In this document: positions 1-5,000 of the stretch, piece by piece
How positions within the stretch are numbered: the stretch's first letter is position 1
Layout of the letters: each line of letters starts with the position of its first letter
From: JALUUH01 sp964636675
GTDB lineage: Bacteria; Pseudomonadota; Gammaproteobacteria; S012-40
Length of the DNA: 8,273 nt
Direction: 5' to 3'
NCBI GenBank assembly: GCA_964636675.1
Contig: CAZWUO010000171.1
Coordinates: 1-8,273, forward strand
The notes under the pieces: generated by a model
Database searches by the model: none
The model's input: the letters and a program-made list of their open reading frames with translations, nothing else
What the model was told of the DNA's origin: nothing
Translations under genes and position numbers: made by a program

Positions 1-897
1 TTTTCCGCCTACATTGCCAAAGATCAAGCCGATGATTTTTCGCACTTTGCGCCGATATTTATTTCCGAGCGCACTGATGACTCTTTTAATCGTATTGGCA
101 AACCACGAGCTCGTCTTGATGTTAACGGCAATGAATTAATTGATGTAGATGCAACACAGGCCTTTGTTTATGTCGATAAACAAACTTTCAAGACGCTCAA
201 CGGTGATTATACAAACTTGATTTACCGTATTCATTTTGAAAAGACACCGTTTAGTTTTTTTCCGTTTCATATTACTGCAGGCAAGAATAATGGCTTGTTG
301 ACCGTTGTCACGCTGGATGCGAACAACCGGCCTGTGCTGGTCACAACGGTTCATACTTGCGGTTGTTTTCTGGCGATTGTACCGACGAATTATTTGTCTG
401 CAGCTGCTTATCCAGAGGGATGGGATAAACAGTCACAATGGATTTATGGCATGACCTTGCCAGGACTGCTGCAATTCTCAGGCTCACCGGATGGCGAGCA
501 ACGCATTGCCATCTATTTGCGACAAGAGACTCATCGGGTGATGGATATTCAACTCCGGACACGTGCTGATATCAGTAGGCGATTCGCCACGGAAGGTCTC
601 AACATCGCCGCGATCACGGAGTTGCTGAGTCTGCCATTGGGTGAAGACAATGCTGCGACCGCATTTTTTGAAACCACTGGCAGTCGCAAAGGATATGTAA
701 AAGGGTCATACAAACCTTTTGAACGTCTATTGGTTAGCTGGTGGGCGCTTGATTGGCGGGTGGGGGAGGATAAGGCGTATGGCAATAAATCCGAAACCGG
801 AACGGTGTTTTATACCAGTTTGAAACCATGGAATAGGCAGGCTTCGGATATGTGGCCGTTTGCAGATTTTTTGCAGTTTTGGGGATGGCAGTTGTAG
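1..897 (+). CDS. Unrecognised protein, 3' part (5' end outside window)
   Basis: Reading frame 1 is open from the first base to a TAG at 895-897, giving 298 residues with no start inside the window that must be used. The first possible start, a TTG at 217, has no convincing ribosome binding site, and the frame before it reads as ordinary protein (for example APIFISERTDD and ARLDVNGNELIDVDATQAF). I therefore treat the gene as truncated by the window edge. The protein looks soluble, with many aromatic residues. Visible landmarks are HTCGC followed by FLAIVPTNYL (about residues 117-131 of the visible part), a YGMTLPGLLQFSG stretch, and a Trp-rich C-terminus (SWWALDWRVGED, and a WGWQL end). The Cys-Gly-Cys beside His could bind metal or form a disulfide, but this is only a guess. 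There is no transmembrane segment in the visible part. I do not recognise the family. The coding call is firm; the function is unknown. Confidence 0.85.
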   Translation, partial: FSAYIAKDQADDFSHFAPIFISERTDDSFNRIGKPRARLDVNGNELIDVDATQAFVYVDKQTFKTLNGDYTNLIYRIHFEKTPFSFFPFHITAGKNNGLLTVVTLDANNRPVLVTTVHTCGCFLAIVPTNYLSAAAYPEGWDKQSQWIYGMTLPGLLQFSGSPDGEQRIAIYLRQETHRVMDIQLRTRADISRRFATEGLNIAAITELLSLPLGEDNAATAFFETTGSRKGYVKGSYKPFERLLVSWWALDWRVGEDKAYGNKSETGTVFYTSLKPWNRQASDMWPFADFLQFWGWQL

Positions 898-985
898 GGT
901 CTGTGCAGATCGATATTTTAATGGGTATGTCATATCGTTGCTTGAGAGTATTGGTAGCGCAAGAAATATTCACTGACGACAGACA

Positions 986-1009
986 CTACTGACGGCAAGG
1001 TGTCAGTAG
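986..1009 (+). terminator. Stem-loop downstream of the first gene, weak terminator candidate
   Basis: CTACTGAC at 986-993 pairs perfectly with GTCAGTAG at 1002-1009 around an 8-base loop. It lies about 90 bases after the stop of the upstream gene. The bases after it (CACTTCTTTAT) are only mildly T-rich, so it is not a classical intrinsic terminator. It could instead protect the mRNA 3' end. Confidence 0.3.
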
Positions 1010-1076
1010 CACTTCTTTATAATATCCATTCTTTCAGTAAATTGAGGTCAAGTGATGCAGAGGTTTGTATCCGTAA

Positions 1077-1082
1077 TATAAT
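1077..1082 (+). promoter_or_regulatory. Possible -10 box for the 71-residue gene
   Basis: A perfect TATAAT lies 41 bases before the start codon at 1123, a suitable distance for a short leader. No good -35 box is found 16-18 bases upstream. The call rests on one hexamer in AT-rich DNA and is weak. Confidence 0.25.
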
Positions 1083-1112
1083 TTGATTGCTATACGAGTA
1101 GATATTACCGAT

Positions 1113-1117
1113 GGAGG
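1113..1117 (+). promoter_or_regulatory. Strong ribosome binding site that decides the start
   Basis: GGAGG (extending to GGAGGTGA) lies five bases before ATG 1123. An in-frame ATG at 1111 would place this Shine-Dalgarno sequence inside the coding region and has no site of its own. The start at 1123 is therefore preferred, removing four residues (MEVS) from the longer reading. Confidence 0.8.
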
Positions 1118-1122
1118 TGAGT

Positions 1123-1338
1123 ATGCAGGAAAATTTGAAGCAAAAGATTATTGAAGTTTGTAATGCAAAAATTGAAAAAAAAGGCTTAAATGTTGGTTTA
1201 TCATTTTACGCATTTTTCGCCCAAAAAAATGATGACCCTGAACGTTTAATGGAAGTGGCCGAATGGTGGATCATGACTCATAAGTTAGATCATTTTGAGA
1301 AAGCAGTAAAAATTAAGAAGATGATTGAAGCACTATAA
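1123..1338 (+). CDS. Small conserved-looking soluble protein, 71 residues
   Basis: The protein starts MQENLKQKIIEVCNAK and ends KIKKMIEAL. It is mostly helical by eye, Lys/Glu-rich, with no signal peptide or membrane segment, so it is probably cytoplasmic. A central aromatic patch (LSFYAFFAQKNDDPE) is followed by an amphipathic segment (VAEWWIMTHKLDHFEKAVKIKK). The pattern NVGLSFYAFF...THKLDHFEKA reminds me of a family of roughly 70-residue bacterial proteins catalogued as a domain of unknown function (possibly DUF6500). That assignment is from memory and unchecked. The ideal Shine-Dalgarno site, ordered composition and a stem-loop at the stop codon support a real, monocistronic gene. No function can be given from sequence or neighbours. 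Confidence 0.82.
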   Translation: MQENLKQKIIEVCNAKIEKKGLNVGLSFYAFFAQKNDDPERLMEVAEWWIMTHKLDHFEKAVKIKKMIEAL

Positions 1339-1349
1339 TGCTTCAATCA
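1322..1349 (+). other. Long stem-loop overlapping the stop codon
   Basis: An 11-base arm at 1322-1332 (TGATTGAAGCA) is the exact reverse complement of 1339-1349 (TGCTTCAATCA), with a 6-base loop that contains the TAA stop at 1336-1338. The left arm encodes the last residues (MIEA). There is no T-run after it, so it is unlikely to terminate transcription alone. It may stabilise the transcript or slow 3' exonucleases. Confidence 0.65.
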
Positions 1350-1423
1350 CTATATAAACAGTCTGCTATATAAGTCGATAATATTTACACTCAATATAAT
1401 GCGCTTTTTTAATTCATTGATTT

Positions 1424-1446
1424 TGCGCCATATTATTTATGGCGCA
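1424..1446 (+). other. Stem-loop in intergenic region
   Basis: TGCGCCATA at 1424-1432 pairs exactly with TATGGCGCA at 1438-1446 around a 5-base loop (TTATT). Only a loose T-rich stretch follows it. With the terminator 50 bases later it would form the 3' part of a transcript reading rightwards, either the tail of the small gene's mRNA or a separate small RNA. Confidence 0.55.
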
Positions 1447-1494
1447 CATGTTGCTTTTATTACGGGTTTTGCTTAAATTTTAAAGTAGTTATGG

Positions 1495-1520
1495 AGGCCC
1501 CTATGTAGGGGCTTCTTTTT
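1495..1520 (+). terminator. Rho-independent terminator
   Basis: GCCCCT at 1497-1502 pairs with AGGGGC at 1507-1512 around a 4-base loop. Two flanking pairs (one G-U) extend the stem, and TTCTTTTT follows directly. The T-run is on the plus strand only, so the terminator acts on rightward transcripts. It lies 157 bases after the stop codon of the 71-residue gene and is the most likely end of that transcript, or of a small RNA between them. Confidence 0.85.
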
Positions 1521-1840
1521 GCTCGTCTAGTGGTAATTCATTGAATGACGCGATAAAATTCATGCCCACCATAATCTCATACGGTTAACGCTAGCGCTTT
1601 TATTTTAAAAGGATGTAAAAAAACTGTGCGCTCCTTAGTTATTATAGGGTGTTATGCAAAAAGATATTTCTCAATTTTTCTAATTGGGAGAAGCTGTGTC
1701 GTCTTTGCAATGTAGGCGAATATCTTAGCAAAACAAGCAGATGAAATCTTTGGCTTTAAGTTTGTCTGTTACTGACGACATTTTTAGGTTTGTATTAAAA
1801 AAATATAAATTAACTCCTTGTTTGTATTGAATAAAATACT

Positions 1841-1868
1841 TTGGCTTGCTTCGTGCTTGTGCTACAAT
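1841..1868 (+). promoter_or_regulatory. Sigma70-type extended -10 promoter for the lipoprotein gene
   Basis: TTGGCT at 1841-1846 is followed by a 16-base spacer and TACAAT at 1863-1868, with TGC just before the -10 box (extended -10 motif). It faces the lipoprotein gene. Transcription would begin near 1875, leaving a leader of about 190 bases before the ATG at 2068. That leader contains the small ORFs at 1934-2029 and 2033-2071. Confidence 0.5.
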
Positions 1869-1933
1869 GCCTCAATGTTATGAGGGCATGAGTTATAACG
1901 CTGGTGAATATTTTAAATAGCGATATTTGTTTC

Positions 1934-2029
1934 ATGGAAAACCCGTTGGCTAAGAATTTTTTAGCGCTTTTCGCTCATCAACTGCTTTTAATGAGGCAGC
2001 AAGTTAGTGAATTGGTAAAGAGCAAATAA
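1934..2029 (+). CDS. Possible 31-residue leader peptide
   Basis: ATG 1934 to TAA 2029 encodes MENPLAKNFLALFAHQ then LLLMRQQVSELVKSK, a plausible amphipathic or weakly hydrophobic helix with a basic end. It lies within the predicted leader of the lipoprotein mRNA, 38 bases before that gene. I see no Shine-Dalgarno site before the ATG, and a GTG at 1904 could lengthen it by ten residues. An ORF of this size can arise by chance in AT-rich DNA. The protein-like composition is the only positive sign. Confidence 0.22.
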   Translation: MENPLAKNFLALFAHQLLLMRQQVSELVKSK

Positions 2030-2032
2030 TCA

Positions 2033-2071
2033 ATGAATAAACAGCGCAATAGGTGGGTCTGGATTGAATGA
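2033..2071 (+). CDS. Possible 12-residue ORF overlapping the lipoprotein start
   Basis: ATG 2033 to TGA 2069-2071 encodes MNKQRNRWVWIE. The TGA overlaps the ATG of the lipoprotein gene in an ATGA arrangement, which could allow translational coupling. The size is within chance expectation and no ribosome binding site is seen before it, so confidence is low. Confidence 0.12.
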   Translation: MNKQRNRWVWIE

Positions 2072-4494
2072 GGTACATTATTATTTTTCAGCTTAAAAAA
2101 TCATGTAAAACAATTTTTCTAGGGTTGCTCAGCGTAAGTATGATTTTGCTTACCGCGTGTGACGTTATTGTTACAGATAGTTTTGAGAATACGCTTGTCG
2201 AAAATGTCGTCACTATTAGCGGTAGTGTAGGCGATGGCCCAATAGTCGGCGCAAAGGTTTTTGCACGCGATTCCAGTGGGATTGTCATCGGTGTGGGCAG
2301 CAGCGATGAGTATGCAAACTATCAGGTAACCGTCCCTCGCCAATCAAACTTTCCTTTAGTCATTAGCAGTACCGGTGGTATTGATACGGTCTCACTCGAC
2401 GTGCCTAGCTTTGATCTTTATTCTATTATCGAGTCCTCACAAAATATCACGGTTAACATTAATCCATACAGCACGTTTATTACCAAAATTGCTGAAAACA
2501 TGCCTTATAGCTTCACCCGGTTGAACGTCGCAATAGCCACTAAAAATGTCGTTGAAAAATTGAATTATGGTCTTGATCCTAACCTCGTACAGGATGGTCC
2601 CGTTAAATCTAAAATAAGCGCAACTAATATTGCGGTAATCGTTAAATCATCTGAAGCTTTCTCTGAAATGATAAGACGCGTTCGAGCGTCATTACAAGAA
2701 CACGGAATTAATATTAGTGCCAATGAAGTCATTGACATTTTAGCTTACGATTTTATTGATGGGTTTATTGATGGCACAGGCGTACATGAGCACGCGCCCC
2801 GTATTGCAGCACTTGCCAACATTATAAATGCTTCCGTGCTTTTGGAGAGTATGAGTAATCAACTAAAAGTAGGTGGAAACGATGTAAGTTCTGCGATGGA
2901 TAGTGCGATTCGCTTAACCATGCCGACGGTTCCCGTTTCAGTATCTACAGATGATGTTCCGATAAATAAAGCAATGGTTTACCAAGCGATTGTTGCATTA
3001 GATGCGGCTATGACTATTGCGCCTAGTCAGGAAATAGCATCACTTATTTCAGTTGTTGAATCGATTGAATATGGAACCAGTTCTGAATCGGTAGCAAGTA
3101 CAATATCATTAGATTTATATCTTACGTTCTCGCCGGTAATAAGCGCTTTACAATCTGCTGGTCTAGCACAAATTAATGCTGTTAATAGTAAAGCACGAAA
3201 TAAATTTTTGGCGCTGATAAATAATACAACAGGCGGCGGCTCGACAGGTGGTGGATCAACAGGCGGCGGCTCGACAGGTGGAGGATCAACAGGCGGGGGT
3301 TCGACAGGTGGTGGATCAACTGGCGGGGGGTCGACAGGTGGTGGATCAACTGGCGGGGGTTCGACAGGTGGTGGATCAACTGGCGGGGGTTCGACGGGTG
3401 GAGGATCAACAGGCGGCGGTTCGACAGGTGGAGGATCAACTGGCGGCGGTTCGACGGGTGGAGGTTCTGGCGGTGGCAGTAATTCAAACGCATTCAACGG
3501 TGATATTACCACGACGGCACCCGCAAGCTATGTATGGAGTTCGTTAGAAATTAATAGCAAGGTATTCGTGGACAGAACATTTGAATATACAAACGTTCCC
3601 ACGGAACTTATTGGTTTAGATGTTTTACGTACTGAGAATGATGATAAAAATATCTCTAGTAATGCTCTCGTTGTTTTCGATATTAGCGAAGTTGCTACCG
3701 TCTATGTTGCTCACGATATTCGCATCACTGATAAACCTGCATGGTTAGCAGGTTGGAGTGATACTGGAATTACTATTGTTGATTCAGACACAACTCGCCG
3801 CCTATTTTCGAATAATCATGCGGCTGGTACCGTGGTGTTAGGCAGCAATAATAATAGTAACTCAGATTCAAGTATGTATAGCGTTATCGTTAGAAATCTT
3901 GATGGTTCAGTACCCACTGCAAAACCGATTGCGGTAAATGATGTGGTGACAACGGACATGGATACCGCCGTTAATATTGATGTTTTACTCAATGATCGTG
4001 ATTTGGATGACACACCGATTTCGCTTTCTATCGTGGATTCACCCTCAGTGGGGACGGTGAACATCGAAGCGAATGATACGATTACTTATACTCCTGATGG
4101 TGTTAGCTACGGAGCTTATAATTTTACTTATCGAATCACTGATAACGATGGAGACCTTGCTACTGCTAGTGTCAGTATCAATGTTTTGTGCTCGAATTGC
4201 GCTAACGATATAGATGTTTCACTAACATGGGATGCTAATTCAGCTTCTGAAAATGTGAATGGCTATAACATTTTATATCGTCTCAGTACGGATGCCTCAA
4301 ATAAGCTTCTTGCTGATGTTCCTGTGTCGCAAACGGGTTTTGATGCCACAAACCCAAGTGTTAGTTTTAATGCAGGAGCTGATATAGGACTTGTGTATGG
4401 AGATAACGTTTGCTTCTCAGTACAAGCATATAACTACGTGGGAACCTCTGCTGCTACAACCGAAGCATGTACAGATATCGAGGCTGTAAATTAA
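2068..4494 (+). CDS. Large multidomain lipoprotein with TGGGS-repeat linker
   Basis: This 808-residue protein is exported and lipid-anchored. Basic residues (KKSCK) precede a hydrophobic stretch ending in the lipobox LTAC, with Cys31 as the lipidation site. ATG 2068 is forced because an in-frame TGA directly precedes it; AGGTGG at 2051-2056 is a usable but distant Shine-Dalgarno site. After cleavage there is a small beta-sandwich, carboxypeptidase-regulatory-like in style (ISGSVGDGPIVGAKVFARD, about 48-112), then INPYSTFITKIAENM and a mainly helical region (about 150-385). A flexible linker of sixteen TGGGS units follows (388-471). The distal half has a beta-rich module (about 480-610, with VYVAHDIRITDKPAWLAGW), a Big_9/cadherin-like Ig domain (about 617-708, with VLLNDRDLDD, YTPDG and YNFTYRITDNDGD) and a C-terminal fibronectin III-like domain (about 714-805). 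Cys708 and Cys711 (CSNC), Cys782 and Cys801 could form disulfides. No catalytic motif is evident. A structural, adhesive or polymer-binding role is inference. Confidence 0.93.
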   Translation: MRYIIIFQLKKSCKTIFLGLLSVSMILLTACDVIVTDSFENTLVENVVTISGSVGDGPIVGAKVFARDSSGIVIGVGSSDEYANYQVTVPRQSNFPLVISSTGGIDTVSLDVPSFDLYSIIESSQNITVNINPYSTFITKIAENMPYSFTRLNVAIATKNVVEKLNYGLDPNLVQDGPVKSKISATNIAVIVKSSEAFSEMIRRVRASLQEHGINISANEVIDILAYDFIDGFIDGTGVHEHAPRIAALANIINASVLLESMSNQLKVGGNDVSSAMDSAIRLTMPTVPVSVSTDDVPINKAMVYQAIVALDAAMTIAPSQEIASLISVVESIEYGTSSESVASTISLDLYLTFSPVISALQSAGLAQINAVNSKARNKFLALINNTTGGGSTGGGSTGGGSTGGGSTGGGSTGGGSTGGGSTGGGSTGGGSTGGGSTGGGSTGGGSTGGGSTGGGSTGGGSTGGGSGGGSNSNAFNGDITTTAPASYVWSSLEINSKVFVDRTFEYTNVPTELIGLDVLRTENDDKNISSNALVVFDISEVATVYVAHDIRITDKPAWLAGWSDTGITIVDSDTTRRLFSNNHAAGTVVLGSNNNSNSDSSMYSVIVRNLDGSVPTAKPIAVNDVVTTDMDTAVNIDVLLNDRDLDDTPISLSIVDSPSVGTVNIEANDTITYTPDGVSYGAYNFTYRITDNDGDLATASVSINVLCSNCANDIDVSLTWDANSASENVNGYNILYRLSTDASNKLLADVPVSQTGFDATNPSVSFNAGADIGLVYGDNVCFSVQAYNYVGTSAATTEACTDIEAVN
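3229..3480 (+). repeat. Coding tandem repeat: 16 x 15 bp (8 x 30 bp), TGGGS linker
   Basis: Sixteen 15-base units, each encoding Thr-Gly-Gly-Gly-Ser, run from 3229 to 3468, followed by a 12-base GGGS remnant to 3480. Units alternate between two codon patterns, one ending in TCG or similar (ACAGGCGGCGGCTCG) and one ending in TCA (ACAGGTGGTGGATCA). The true DNA period is therefore 30 bases, repeated eight times with few substitutions. The last unit ends in TCT and departs from the pattern. The repeat keeps the frame for any gain or loss of units. It forms a flexible Gly/Ser/Thr spacer between the two halves of the lipoprotein. Confidence 0.97.
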
Positions 4495-4546
4495 ACGATC
4501 TATCATTATCTCACATCATCCGAGAGGACAATCCTAAACTCCTTAG

Positions 4547-4619
4547 GTAGCCGCGGGATTAATCGACGACACGCGCTCTAGCAAGGTGTATCGTCGATTG
4601 TTGTTGATTAACCGGCTAC
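4547..4619. repeat. Nested imperfect palindrome between convergent genes
   Basis: Outer arms GTAGCCG (4547-4553) and CGGCTAC (4613-4619) enclose inner arms AATCGACGA (4561-4569) and TCGTCGATT (4591-4599), both perfect. The inner stem continues after one mismatch with ACGC facing GTGT. A smaller dyad, CCTAA (4533-4537) with TTAGG (4543-4547), adjoins it. There is no T-run on either strand, so it is not a standard intrinsic terminator. It lies between the ends of two convergent genes, where a structured bidirectional 3' end or a REP/MITE-like element would fit. I cannot test copy number here. Confidence 0.6.
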
Positions 4620-4694
4620 GCGCTTTATGCCTTCTAGTTGAGTATTTTAAATGTAAGGTAACTACCTCGCGTAATATTAAAATGTATAGTAAGG

Positions 4695-5000
4695 CTATTC
4701 CATCCCCGGTAAATCTTTTGCTTTTCCATTCATGTTATAGACAAATGCCAAAACTGCTGCGACGGCTTCGAAGAGGTTGTTGGGGATTTCTTCTTCGAGG
4801 TCGAGCTTAGATAAAATTTTGATGAGTTCTTTGTCTTGATATAAGACGATGTCATGTTCTTTGGCTATTGTTACAATTTTTTCTGCGATATTGCCTTCAC
4901 CTTTTGCGACGATACGGGGCACGTCTTCGCTTTCGTATTTTATGGCAATGGCTTTCTGTATTTCGTTGACTGGTTTTGTATTTTGTTTTTCGTCTGTCAT
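4695..5000 (-). CDS. FlhB C-terminal-domain-like export switch protein (FlhB2/YlqH type)
   Basis: These 101 residues match the cytoplasmic C-terminal part of FlhB/YscU, the protein of the flagellar and type III export gate that changes substrate class. AIAIKYESEDVPRIVAKGEG (17-36), IVTIAKEHDIVLYQDKEL (about 42-59) and EEIPNNLFEAVAAVLAFVY (70-88) follow the FlhB order. The N-terminal membrane domain is absent, and so is the NPTH self-cleavage site that would stand just before AIAIKY; the protein begins where the cleaved FlhB fragment would. Such short stand-alone FlhB-like proteins are known in bacteria, often beside a FliK-like gene, as here. Its ATG overlaps the stop of the upstream fliK-like gene (ATGA), implying translational coupling. 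It is probably cytoplasmic and may partner the FliK-like protein or substitute for the FlhB C-domain. No other flagellar genes are visible. Confidence 0.88.
   Translation of the reverse strand: MTDEKQNTKPVNEIQKAIAIKYESEDVPRIVAKGEGNIAEKIVTIAKEHDIVLYQDKELIKILSKLDLEEEIPNNLFEAVAAVLAFVYNMNGKAKDLPGME

Larger units (their letters stand above)
1339..2067. other. 729-base intergenic region without an assured gene
   Basis: The region is AT-rich and has no long ORF on either strand. It holds the distal arm of a stem-loop, a second stem-loop (1424-1446), an intrinsic terminator (1495-1520), an extended -10 promoter (1841-1868) and very short ORFs. Between about 1521 and 1840 I see no convincing element beyond weak dyads (for example TGCAAA at 1655-1660 facing TTTGCA near 1705-1710) and a 29-codon ORF at 1741-1830 with no ribosome binding site. 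Its size suggests either a lost gene or unannotated small RNA or leader functions, but nothing proves this. Confidence 0.6.

Noticed and set aside
217..897. TTG 217 as the true start of the first gene
   Set aside because: The frame is open and protein-like back to base 1 and there is no Shine-Dalgarno site before 217, so the gene more likely starts outside the window.
1411..1544. Ten-base direct repeat AATTCATTGA at 1411-1420 and 1535-1544, as if flanking an insertion
   Set aside because: The 114 bases between hold only a stem-loop and a terminator, with no terminal inverted repeats or transposase. A chance 10-base match in AT-rich DNA is the simpler explanation.
1741..1830. 29-residue ORF starting MKSLALSLSVTDD
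   Set aside because: It begins like a short signal peptide but has no ribosome binding site, lies upstream of the predicted promoter, and is short enough to arise by chance.
3027..3512. 161-codon minus-strand ORF encoding PPPVD/PPPVE repeats
   Set aside because: It is the antisense reading of the TGGGS repeat. The tandem DNA lacks stops in all frames, so long ORFs appear on both strands (also 3182-3493 minus and 3248-3547 plus). There is no ribosome binding site, and the plus-strand lipoprotein clearly owns the region.
4531..4620. Resemblance to a c-di-GMP riboswitch segment (ACTCC..AGGTAGC) or to an integron attC site
   Set aside because: The rest of the riboswitch consensus is missing and no gene follows downstream. 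The attC core motifs RYYYAAC and GTTRRRY are not present at the palindrome ends and no integrase is visible.
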